Assembly (NCBI GenBank): GCA_049325095.1
Contig: JBMOPO010000049.1
Location: 1 to 47,695 of the forward strand
Length of the DNA: 47,695 bases
Origin: JAGPUQ01 sp049325095
Lineage (GTDB): Bacteria; Pseudomonadota; Gammaproteobacteria; Pseudomonadales; Porticoccaceae
Reading direction: 5' to 3'
In this document: positions 1 to 6,546 of the stretch, one piece after another
How positions within the stretch are numbered: position 1 is the stretch's first letter
How the letters are laid out: each line of letters starts with the position of its first letter
Notes under the pieces: model-generated
What the model was told of the DNA's origin: nothing
Database searches by the model: none
What the model saw: the letters and a program-made list of their open reading frames with translations, nothing else
Translations under genes and position numbers: made by a program

Positions 1-33
1 GCCATGACGCCAGCGTACCGGCCGGCATCCGGC

Positions 34-72
34 GTCAAGGGTTCGCTGCGCCGGGCTGCGCCCGCCCTTGAC
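34..72. repeat. Inverted repeat upstream of the IPTL-CTERM gene
   Basis: An 8-base inverted repeat (GTCAAGGG at 34-41, CCCTTGAC at 65-72) encloses a GC-rich loop. A second 7-base pair, TGACGCC near 5-11 with GGCGTCA at 31-37, overlaps it, so two hairpins would compete. There is no T-run. No gene is seen in bases 1-201. It may be the tail of an upstream transcription unit. Confidence 0.35.
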
Positions 73-201
73 CCCGGCTGCCAGCCAAAACACCACCGAA
101 TCCACCCACTCGGAATTCAAGAGAGGCCATTTAGAGATATCAGCGTGTTGCCGGCTGACTGACGTCACAACACCAACCAGGGACTTTTGAGGGACTTGCT
201 G

Positions 202-1083
202 ATGAACCAGCGCTGCAGATCATCGATGCTTCGATTTTGCTCCATCCTGCTGACGGCGGCCGGTGCGTCCGGTGTCTGGGCGGCACCCGCGCCCGACGCC
301 AACTCGGTATTGATTCTGAGTTCTACCGACGGCGGTTCGGCGTACTCGACGGAGGCCACTGCGCAAGGCTTCACTGCGGTGGTCGAGACGCCCGCCAACT
401 GGGCCACCTATACCCAGGCCGACTTCGAATCCTTCCGTGCCATCATTCTCGGTGATCCGACTTGTGTTGTCGGCACTTCGCCGATCGCTGCCGCCGAGGC
501 CAACCGCGCCAACTGGTCGGCCGCGGTGGGTGACGGGCCCAAGATTGTCATCGGCACCGACGAGCAATTCCATTTCGGTCAAGGAGGCGCCCAGCTGATC
601 GCAAGCGGAATCAGCTTCGTCACCAGCGAACCGGCGGAGACCGGCCTCTATATCAGCCTGTCGTGCTACTACGACAGTACCGCCACCGGGACTCCGGTGC
701 CGGTTCTGGACCAGTTCGGCGCCTTTACGGTCGGCTCCGCTGGCTGCTTCAACGATGCGCACATCGTCGCCCTCCATCCGGCCCTGAGCGGAACCACCGA
801 TGCCTCGCTGTCCAATTGGGGTTGTTCGGTCCACGAAGTGTTCAACTCCTTCCCCGGCGCCACTTTCATCCCGCTCGCCATCGCCGAAGGCGCAACCGGA
901 ACGGGGGAAATGAGCTTCGGCGACGGCACCAGCGGCATTCCCTATATCCTCGCCAGCGGCGCCGGTATCGTGCCGGTGGGCGAGGCGGCCGCAATTCCCA
1001 CGTTGTCGCTCTGGGCTCTGGCGCTGTTGGCGGTCGTGCTCGGGTTCGCTGCGCTGCGGAATTTCCGTCGCACTGCGCCCTGA
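202..1083 (+). CDS. Secreted IPTL-CTERM protein of unknown function
   Basis: 293-residue exported protein. An N-terminal signal peptide (about residues 1-27, hydrophobic ILLTAAGASGV) is followed by a roughly 230-residue domain that I do not recognise. The C-terminus begins IPTLSLWALALL at residue 265, then a hydrophobic stretch and an Arg-rich tail. This is the IPTL-CTERM type of PEP-CTERM-like sorting signal, which in other bacteria is processed by an exosortase-class enzyme. The ATG at 202 is chosen over the in-frame TTG at 187 because GAGGGA at 189-194 is a good ribosome binding site for it. The gene stands alone and is closed by a strong terminator. No sortase gene is in the window. The Ser/Thr/Gly-rich body suggests a cell-surface or matrix protein, but that is inference. 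Confidence 0.8.
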   Translation: MNQRCRSSMLRFCSILLTAAGASGVWAAPAPDANSVLILSSTDGGSAYSTEATAQGFTAVVETPANWATYTQADFESFRAIILGDPTCVVGTSPIAAAEANRANWSAAVGDGPKIVIGTDEQFHFGQGGAQLIASGISFVTSEPAETGLYISLSCYYDSTATGTPVPVLDQFGAFTVGSAGCFNDAHIVALHPALSGTTDASLSNWGCSVHEVFNSFPGATFIPLAIAEGATGTGEMSFGDGTSGIPYILASGAGIVPVGEAAAIPTLSLWALALLAVVLGFAALRNFRRTAP

Positions 1084-1163
1084 GTGCATCACGCAAGGAG
1101 CCGACTACCAACTACTGTTCGTATTTGCTGATCTCATACAGCGACAGCTTTTGGAGTACCGCG

Positions 1164-1192
1164 ACGCGGGCCGCTACCGGCCCGCGTTTTTT
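1164..1192 (+). terminator. Rho-independent terminator after the IPTL-CTERM gene
   Basis: A perfect 10-bp stem (ACGCGGGCCG at 1164-1173 with CGGCCCGCGT at 1178-1187) and a 4-base loop run directly into six T residues (1187-1192). This is a textbook intrinsic terminator on the plus strand. It ends the transcript of the gene at 202-1083. Confidence 0.9.
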
Positions 1193-1324
1193 CGCCGATG
1201 GCGAATCTGTCGCGAGCTTTGATCCCTGGCTGACTGCCGTCCCCGTCCCAACAAAATCCCGACCTCGGCGTCCACCGGCCGGCGCAGCGGACCGGGGTCT
1301 CTGCCGGGCGGAGCGTCCGACCTC

Positions 1325-1981
1325 TTACCCGCCCTCCCCCAGCAGGTACAGGCCGAGCGCCATGGCCGCCAGCGCCAGCAGGGCGCGTGCGCCGGCAAAG
1401 GCCGCGGTGCGCGCCCGCAGCCGGGCCAGCCCGGCACCCAGCAGCCCGCCGCAGCCCAGCATGGCGGCCACCACGCCCAGGCCGAACGCCAGCAGATACC
1501 CCAGGCCCTGCCAGGGATTCGCGGCCAGTGCCAGGGGCGCCAGGGCGAGCAGCGCGGCGGAGCCGGCGGTGCCGTGCAGGGCGCCGACCAGCAGCGCGCG
1601 CCGCCCGTGGTGGGCCGGCAGGCCGGCCAGGTGCAGGTGAGTACCGGCCGCGCCATGGGCGTGCAGGCGCAGCGGCGCCTCGCCGGCGATGAGCGTCCAC
1701 AGCGTGCCCACGCCGAGCAGTACCAGCACCAGGCCCACCGCCCGCTCCGCCCACAGGCTCAGCGCCACCGGCACCGCCATGCCGGCCAGCAGCACCAGGG
1801 CGCCGACGGCGAGCAGCACCGCGCCGTGGCCCAGGGCCCAGCGCCCGCAGAGCTGGAGCCGGGCGCGGCGCCCGGCGCGGGGATCGCCGAGGTTGGCCAC
1901 CGCCAGCAGATGGTCGGGATCCAGGGCGTGGAGCATGCCCAGCGCCAGAGCGCTCGCGATCAGGGTCAGGGACCCGCTCAC
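1325..1981 (-). CDS. NicO/UreH-type nickel (cobalt) transporter
   Basis: 218-residue polytopic membrane protein, about six transmembrane segments. The first helix carries HALDPDH (H18, D23, H24), the metal-recognition signature of NicO/HoxN/UreH-type nickel-cobalt transporters. A His-rich loop (HAHGAAGTHLHLAG, near residues 106-119) is also typical. The start is GTG with GGAGA 9-10 bases upstream. It lies 73 bases downstream of the guanidine hydrolase gene on the same strand, so it is probably co-transcribed and under the same guanidine riboswitch. Because GdmH enzymes need nickel, the natural reading is nickel supply for that enzyme. The family also contains cobalt transporters and proteins annotated as urease accessory or sulfite exporters, so the substrate is inferred from context. 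No urease or hydrogenase gene is in the window. Confidence 0.75.
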   Translation of the reverse strand: MSGSLTLIASALALGMLHALDPDHLLAVANLGDPRAGRRARLQLCGRWALGHGAVLLAVGALVLLAGMAVPVALSLWAERAVGLVLVLLGVGTLWTLIAGEAPLRLHAHGAAGTHLHLAGLPAHHGRRALLVGALHGTAGSAALLALAPLALAANPWQGLGYLLAFGLGVVAAMLGCGGLLGAGLARLRARTAAFAGARALLALAAMALGLYLLGEGG

Positions 1982-2054
1982 CGCGGCGGTCTCCGTCCCG
2001 GTCCGGTGCGGTCGACGGCCGGCGGCCGGCGCCGCCGCGGGCGCGGCGCGTCCA

Positions 2055-3248
2055 TCAGCCGTCCCAGCCGCGGATGATCGGGCGGTGCGATCCCAGCTTG
2101 CCGTGGGCGACCAGGGTGCCGAGCACGTCGACGATCGCCCGGGTGGCGAGCAGCGCGGTGATCTCGGACTGGTCGTACGGCGGCGACACCTCCACCACCT
2201 CCATGCCGCAGATGCCCTCCTTGGCCACCGCGCCCAGCAGATAGAGGATCTCGCGGGGCAGGAAGCCGCCCGGTTCGGGCCAGCCGGTGCCGGGCACGAA
2301 GCCGCAGTCCACCGCGTCTATGTCGAACGACAGATAGACCGCGTCGGTCCCGTCCCAGGCGGTTTCCAGGGCGATCTCGGCGGTCTTCTCCAGACCCAGC
2401 TCGGTGACATCGTGCATGGTCAGAATGGTGGTGCCGCGCTTGCGCGCCTCCTTGACCGCGGGGCGCGGCACCTGCCAGCCGCCGATGCCGACCTGCACCA
2501 GGTTTTTCGCCGGCACATTGGGCAGGTCGGTGGCGTGGAACCAGGGCGTGGTGTGCATGCGCTCGTCGAGATCCTTCTCCTGGATGTCGGCGTGGCGGTC
2601 GAAATGGATGATGCCGATCTTTTTGTCGGTATGTTCGGCGATGCCGCGCACCGTGGCGAAGCCGATCGAATGGTCGCCGCCGAGCACGATGGGCAGGGCG
2701 CCGGAGGCGAAGATATGGCCGATGCCGCGGCTGATCTGATCGAAGGTCTTCTCGATGTTGGCGGGAATCACGAACACATCGCCGGCATCGCAGAGGTTCA
2801 TCTGCTCGCGCAGGTCCACGCCCAGCTCGTAGTTGTAGGGCGTATAGAGCGCGCTGATCTTGCGGATGCCCTGGGGCCCGAAGCGGGTGCCGGGGCGGTA
2901 GGTGGTGCCGCCGTCGAAGGGCACGCCGACGATCGCGGCGTCGTACTTGCCGATCTCGCGCACGTCGTCGCAGAACGGTGCCTTCATGAAGGTGTTGATG
3001 CCGGCGAAGTGCGGCAGCTCGCCGCGCACGAAGGTCGAGATCCAGCGATCCTGGACGCTGTCGGCCGCGGTCAGGCCGTGCTCCAGGCCGTGCCGGACAT
3101 GGGCGTCCCAGGCCGCGGTGGGCAGGTCGCGCTCCTTCTGCAGCGACTTCCAGCCCTGCAATTGGGTCTTGTCGAACGTCGGATGGTGGTTCCAGCCGGC
3201 GTCGGCCGGGTCCAGGGGGTCGTGGGGACGGATCGTCAGTCGCGGCAT
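2055..3248 (-). CDS. gdmH: Ni-dependent guanidine hydrolase (arginase/ureohydrolase family)
   Basis: 397-residue ureohydrolase. Expected reaction: guanidine + water to urea + ammonia in the cytosol. Metal-site motifs are GGDHS (H193), FDRHAD (D217, H219, D221) and SFDIDAVD (D309, D311). Ordinary agmatinases and arginases read DAHxD; the Arg after the first Asp and the long N-terminal extension (about 100 residues before the core) match the GdmH clade rather than agmatinase. The length is close to the 390-residue cyanobacterial GdmH. The ATG at 3248 has GAGGAGCG just upstream; the longer frame beginning at 3308 is only read-through of the riboswitch. It follows a guanidine-I riboswitch and a sigma-54 promoter and neighbours a guanidine-type ABC transporter and a nickel transporter. 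No hypA/hypB-like nickel chaperones are nearby, unlike in cyanobacteria. Agmatinase or guanidinobutyrase are less likely alternatives. Confidence 0.88.
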   Translation of the reverse strand: MPRLTIRPHDPLDPADAGWNHHPTFDKTQLQGWKSLQKERDLPTAAWDAHVRHGLEHGLTAADSVQDRWISTFVRGELPHFAGINTFMKAPFCDDVREIGKYDAAIVGVPFDGGTTYRPGTRFGPQGIRKISALYTPYNYELGVDLREQMNLCDAGDVFVIPANIEKTFDQISRGIGHIFASGALPIVLGGDHSIGFATVRGIAEHTDKKIGIIHFDRHADIQEKDLDERMHTTPWFHATDLPNVPAKNLVQVGIGGWQVPRPAVKEARKRGTTILTMHDVTELGLEKTAEIALETAWDGTDAVYLSFDIDAVDCGFVPGTGWPEPGGFLPREILYLLGAVAKEGICGMEVVEVSPPYDQSEITALLATRAIVDVLGTLVAHGKLGSHRPIIRGWDG

Positions 3249-3278
3249 GGCCTCGCTCCTCGTCGCAGTGGGATGGAA

Positions 3279-3384
3279 ATCTCCCGGGCTTTTGTCCCGC
3301 CGTGTCACCCTGCGCAGGCAAGGCCGGCAACCCTCGGACCAGGCACCCCGCGACGCCGTTTCGGCGTGGGGGCCGGAACCCTAG
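3279..3384 (-). ncRNA. Guanidine-I riboswitch (ykkC leader) of gdmH
   Basis: Read on the minus strand, the leader starts CTAGGGTTCCGG, contains GGTCCGAGGG in the middle and ends ACACGGCGGGACAAAAGCCC followed by GGGAGA. These are the conserved blocks of the class I guanidine riboswitch in the right order and spacing, with a variable hairpin between the first two. It ends 31 bases before the gdmH ATG. Ligand binding should raise expression of gdmH and probably of the nickel transporter downstream. Confidence 0.95.
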
Positions 3385-3406
3385 TTGCCCGCTTCCCGGC
3401 AGTGCA

Positions 3407-3421
3407 GCAACCCCTGTGCCA
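3407..3421 (-). promoter_or_regulatory. Sigma-54 (-24/-12) promoter of gdmH
   Basis: On the minus strand the sequence is TGGCACAGGGGTTGC, with -24 TGGCAC at 3421-3416 and -12 TTGC at 3410-3407. The GG and GC dinucleotides are exactly 10 bases apart, as sigma-54 requires. The predicted start near 3395 lies about 11 bases before the first conserved base of the riboswitch (3384), which agrees with the leader boundary. No good sigma-70 promoter is seen here. Confidence 0.85.
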
Positions 3422-3471
3422 AGCCCACTGCGGCGGATCGGGCGCGCTGCGCGGCCAATCGGGCGCTCTGT

Positions 3472-3508
3472 TGCACCAATTCGACGCGCAGCGGCTCAGG
3501 ATGGTGCA
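3472..3508. promoter_or_regulatory. Possible NtrC half-sites upstream of the gdmH promoter
   Basis: TGCACCA at 3472-3478 and TGGTGCA at 3502-3508 are perfect halves of the NtrC consensus in inverted orientation. They are 23 bases apart instead of the usual 3. They lie about 77 and 113 bases upstream of the predicted gdmH start, a normal enhancer distance. The distal half overlaps the 3' end of the ABC ATPase gene. The wide spacing makes this only suggestive. Confidence 0.35.
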
Positions 3509-4278
3509 GCGACGGCCTGCGCGGCGTGGCAGACCGCGTCGATCAGCGCGGACGACGGGCGCCGGTCCAGGGGGATGTCGAAGGTGATGGTGGCGCCATA
3601 GGCCTCGGGCGCCTGGGGATCGTGGCGCACCTTGTCGAACACCAGCAGGCGGGTCCCCAGTGCGAAGCCCTCCCGCAGATCGTGGGTGATCAGGAACACG
3701 CCCATGTCGCCCTCCCGCCAGAGGCCGAGAATCAGCTCGTGCATGTCCCTGCGGATCCCGGGGTCCAGCGCCCCAAAGGGCTCGTCGAGCAGCAGCACCC
3801 GCGGCCGGGTGATCACCGCCTGGGCGATGGCCAGGCGCTGCTGCATGCCGCCCGACAACTGGCGGGGATACTTGTCCCGGGCGGCGCTCAGGCCCACCTC
3901 CGCCAGCCCCTGCTCGGCGCGCGCCCGGGCCTCGGCGCGGGCCGCCCCGAACAGCCGGCCGGTGAGCGGCGCCGCCTGCAACTCCAGGCCCAGCATCACG
4001 TTCTCCAGCACACTGAGGTGGGGAAACACGGAGTAGCGTTGGAACACCACGCCGCGCTCGGGCCCGGGCTCGCCGGGCAGGGGCGCGCCGTCCAGCAGGA
4101 GCTCCCCGCGGGTGGGGCGCTCGTCGCCCATCAGTATCTTGAGGAAGGTGGTCTTGCCGCAGCCGGAGGCGCCGACGATGGTGACGAACTCGTTGCCGGT
4201 CAGGGTCAGGTTCACGCGCTCCAGGACCACCTGTCCGTCGTATTCCTTCCACAGATTGCGGACCGCGAAGGCTTTCAT
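3496..4278 (-). CDS. Guanidine-type ABC transporter, ATP-binding subunit
   Basis: 260-residue ABC ATPase of the nitrate/taurine/bicarbonate (NrtD/SsuB/TauB-like) class. Visible are Walker A GASGCGKTT (about residues 38-46), a Q-loop in VVFQRYSVFPHL, signature LSGGMQQR, Walker B VLLLDEP and the switch His in LITHD. The C-terminal ~40 residues extend past the core with a conserved-looking tail, common in this subfamily. Its ATG overlaps the permease stop by four bases (ATGA), so the two are translationally coupled. It is the last gene of the unit starting at the second riboswitch. It powers import of the small cationic substrate, by context guanidine. Confidence 0.85.
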   Translation of the reverse strand: MKAFAVRNLWKEYDGQVVLERVNLTLTGNEFVTIVGASGCGKTTFLKILMGDERPTRGELLLDGAPLPGEPGPERGVVFQRYSVFPHLSVLENVMLGLELQAAPLTGRLFGAARAEARARAEQGLAEVGLSAARDKYPRQLSGGMQQRLAIAQAVITRPRVLLLDEPFGALDPGIRRDMHELILGLWREGDMGVFLITHDLREGFALGTRLLVFDKVRHDPQAPEAYGATITFDIPLDRRPSSALIDAVCHAAQAVAAPS

Positions 4279-5090
4279 GCCGCGTCCGCCCGGGCCCAGG
4301 GGAAGGCGCGCCGCACCACCTGCAGCAGCAGCCAGTCGAACAGGAAGGCGAGCAGGGTGATCCAGGCCACATAGGGCAGGATCACGTCCATGGCCAGGTA
4401 GCGCCGCACCAGAAAGATCCGGTAGCCGAGCCCCTCGGTGGCGGCAATGGCCTCGGCGGCGATCAGGAACAGCCAGGCCGGCCCCAGCATCAGGCGCACC
4501 GAGAGCAACAGCCGCGGCCACAGCTGCGGCAGTACCACCCGGATGACGATCTGCCAGGTCGAGGCGCCCAGGGTCTGCGCCTTGATCATCAGCTCGCGCG
4601 GCAGTTCCGCCACCCGCGCGGCCAGATCCCGGGTGATGAAGGGCGCCACGCCGATCACGATCAGCATCACCTTGGACAGCTCGCCGAGCCCGAACACGAT
4701 GAACAGGATGGGCAGGATCGCGAGCGGCGGGATCATGGAGAGCACCACCAGGAAATGGCCCAGCGCAGCGCTGACCTGGGGCAGCACCCCGATGGCGACG
4801 CCCAACACCAGTCCCAGGGCGGCGGCCACGCCCATGCCCAGCCCCAGCCGCCGGAGGCTCGCGCCGGTATCGGCCCACAGCAGCCGCTCGCCGCTGCGCT
4901 GGCTGGGTTCGACCATGCGCCCCACCGCGGCGACCATGGCCGAGGGCGGCGGCAACAGGCGGTCGGCGGGATTGTCCCGCAGGCGGATGTGGGAGCCGGC
5001 CAGATAGGCTGCCACCAGCAGGGCGAAGGGCGCGAGGCCCAGGGCCAGGGTCGCCAGCCGGCCCGGCCGCCGATTGATCAGGCGCGGCAC
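4275..5090 (-). CDS. Guanidine-type ABC transporter, permease subunit
   Basis: 271-residue inner-membrane permease of the nitrate/sulfonate/taurine type (BPD_transp_1). About six transmembrane segments are visible, the first at residues 12-30. The cytoplasmic coupling loop is in ELPRELMIKAQTLGASTWQI, matching the EAA-type motif with its conserved Gly. The start is GTG at 5090 and overlaps the end of the binding-protein gene by 13 bases. The stop overlaps the ATPase start. The family is found beside urea carboxylase/guanidine genes in many bacteria; here riboswitch control indicates guanidine as substrate. Confidence 0.83.
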   Translation of the reverse strand: MPRLINRRPGRLATLALGLAPFALLVAAYLAGSHIRLRDNPADRLLPPPSAMVAAVGRMVEPSQRSGERLLWADTGASLRRLGLGMGVAAALGLVLGVAIGVLPQVSAALGHFLVVLSMIPPLAILPILFIVFGLGELSKVMLIVIGVAPFITRDLAARVAELPRELMIKAQTLGASTWQIVIRVVLPQLWPRLLLSVRLMLGPAWLFLIAAEAIAATEGLGYRIFLVRRYLAMDVILPYVAWITLLAFLFDWLLLQVVRRAFPWARADAA

Positions 5091-6247
5091 GGGAGCGCTC
5101 CGCCGCCCGGCGGGGTCGGGTCACCGCCCGGTGCCACGCCAGCCAACCCCGCACAGGAGGTCGTCACCCCTAAGAGCCCGCCGTCGGCCGCCAACTGCTG
5201 GTAGCGCGCGTCGAAGCGCAGCTTGACGTTGCCGGCATCGCCCAGCACCTCGCCGCCGGGGAAGGCGATGCCGATGACGTCGGGGCTGGCCGCGCCCTCA
5301 CCGAGCAGGCCGTGGGCGAACGAAAAGCTGCGCACCTGATCCATGGTCCGGCGCAGTTCGGGGGCGCGCGCGAAGGCCGCGGCCTCGGCCGGGCGATAGA
5401 ACATCCTGGTGGTCGCCAACTGGGCCTCGAACCCGGCCAGGTCGGTGCCCGCGGCCTTGGCCATGGCGGCGCGGGCGGCGCGACCCCGCTCGCCGTCCTC
5501 GGCCAGGATCGCCAGGGTCTCGTACCAGGCGCCCACCAGCGCCTTGCCGAGGGCGGGGTTGGCCTCCAGGGTCGCGGTGTTGACCACCAGCAGGTCGATG
5601 ATCTCCCCGGGGATGGCGGAGGAATCGAACACGCTGTAGGTGTCCGGCTGCTTCAGGAGCTCGTTCTTCTGCGGATTCCAGGTCACCACCGCCTGCACCT
5701 GGGGCGTCGCGTAGGCGCCCACGATATCCGCGTCCGAGGTGTTCACCACCCGGATGTCGCGCTCGGTGAGACCGACCGACTCCAGGGCGCGGGCGAGCAG
5801 ATAGTGCGAGACCGAAAGCTCCACCAGATTGACCGGCAACCCCTTGATCTGCTTCAGCTCCTTGCGTCCCTTGAGCAGCACGGCGTCATTGCCGTTGGAG
5901 AAGTCCCCGACGATCAGCGCGGTCGAATCCACCCCGCCGGCGGCGGGGATGGTCAGCGCATCCATGTTGGTCATGGTGCAGCCGGCGAAGGCGCCCGCGG
6001 TGTACTGGTTGATGGATTCGATGTAGTCGTTGATCTGCACCACCTCGATGTCGATGCCGTACTTGTCGGCCCATCGGTCGACGATGCCGGCATCCGCGGC
6101 GTAGCCCCAGGGCATCCAGCCCACGTAGATCGACCAGGCGATGCGGAACTTTTCCTTCCCGGCGGCCGCGGCCGGCGCCGCCGCCAGGATCGCCAGCGCG
6201 GCGCAGAGCAGGATGGGGATCAGGATACGGCTGGTGCGAGCAGGCAT
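5078..6247 (-). CDS. Guanidine-type ABC transporter, periplasmic binding protein
   Basis: 389-residue binding protein. A signal peptide (SRILIPILLCAALAILAAAP) is followed by a NMT1/NrtA/TauA-like domain starting KFRIAWSIYVGWMPWGYA. The sequence resembles the periplasmic protein encoded beside urea carboxylase genes, a group now linked to guanidine uptake. The ATG at 6247 has GGAGG at a good distance; the frame that continues upstream to 6412 merely reads through the riboswitch (it contains TRRDKSPG, as the gdmH frame also does). The last ~30 residues (Gly/Pro-rich) run into the permease gene and look like a non-conserved tail. Guanidine specificity is inferred from the riboswitch 94 bases upstream and the GdmH gene downstream. 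Confidence 0.87.
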   Translation of the reverse strand: MPARTSRILIPILLCAALAILAAAPAAAAGKEKFRIAWSIYVGWMPWGYAADAGIVDRWADKYGIDIEVVQINDYIESINQYTAGAFAGCTMTNMDALTIPAAGGVDSTALIVGDFSNGNDAVLLKGRKELKQIKGLPVNLVELSVSHYLLARALESVGLTERDIRVVNTSDADIVGAYATPQVQAVVTWNPQKNELLKQPDTYSVFDSSAIPGEIIDLLVVNTATLEANPALGKALVGAWYETLAILAEDGERGRAARAAMAKAAGTDLAGFEAQLATTRMFYRPAEAAAFARAPELRRTMDQVRSFSFAHGLLGEGAASPDVIGIAFPGGEVLGDAGNVKLRFDARYQQLAADGGLLGVTTSCAGLAGVAPGGDPTPPGGGALPCRA

Positions 6248-6251
6248 GGCA

Positions 6252-6331
6252 ACCTCCAGTTTTTCTCGGTGTCGGCGTCGGAGGTGCCGGCCGGCGGCTC
6301 GGGAACGGACCGGGTCGGCACGGCAGCCTCC
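6252..6331 (-). promoter_or_regulatory. Candidate anti-SD / anti-anti-SD switch between riboswitch and binding-protein gene
   Basis: Between the aptamer and the ATG, the minus strand has GGAGG (6331-6327) plus GTGCCG, then CGGCACCTCC (ending 6280), then the Shine-Dalgarno GGAGGT (6257-6252). The middle CACCTCC can pair either with the early GGAGG...GTGCCG or with the real ribosome site, and these pairings are mutually exclusive. No T-run terminator is present. This suggests translational output of the riboswitch; it is inference from base complementarity only. Confidence 0.35.
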
Positions 6332-6340
6332 AAGGTCGTC

Positions 6341-6447
6341 CTCTCCCGGGCTTTTGTCCCGCCGTGTATCCCGCGCACAAGGCGCGGGACCTGCATCTCT
6401 CGGACCAGACATCCCCCGTGTCGGGTGACAGGGGACCGGAACCCTAG
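6341..6447 (-). ncRNA. Second guanidine-I riboswitch (ykkC leader), before the ABC transporter
   Basis: On the minus strand the leader begins CTAGGGTTCCGGTCCCC, has GGTCCGAGAG centrally, a GC-rich variable hairpin (TCCCGCGCC/GGCGCGGGA), and ends ACACGGCGGGACAAAAGCCC plus GGGAGAG. All conserved blocks of the class I guanidine aptamer are present. It precedes the binding-protein gene by about 94 bases. It shares the conserved blocks with the gdmH leader but differs in its hairpins, so the two are not a recent copy. Confidence 0.96.
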
Positions 6448-6473
6448 ATGCAATTGGACCTGCGCAAAGCCAG

Positions 6474-6488
6474 GCAAATCACGTGCCG
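6474..6488 (-). promoter_or_regulatory. Sigma-54 (-24/-12) promoter of the ABC transporter operon
   Basis: Minus strand CGGCACGTGATTTGC: -24 element CGGCAC at 6488-6483, -12 TTGC at 6477-6474, with GG and GC exactly 10 bases apart. Only the first base of the consensus TGGCACG-N4-TTGC differs. The predicted start near 6462 is about 15 bases before the aptamer. This arrangement repeats that of gdmH. Confidence 0.78.
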
Positions 6489-6546
6489 GACGACCGGGCC
6501 GATGCCGGGGCGCGCACCGCCCGCCGCGGGCCGGCATAATCCGCCC

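Noticed and set aside
3249..3308. N-terminal extension of gdmH (frame open to 3308, MTRRDKSPGDF...)
   Set aside because: The residues are translation of the conserved riboswitch core. The same RRDKSPG string appears upstream of the binding-protein gene for the same reason.
1978..3330. Long overlapping minus-strand ORF across gdmH
   Set aside because: Out-of-frame shadow of gdmH, Arg/His-rich, typical of high-GC antisense or alternative frames.
6248..6412. N-terminal extension of the binding-protein gene
   Set aside because: It reads through the riboswitch and leader; a signal peptide and GGAGG ribosome site fix the start at 6247.
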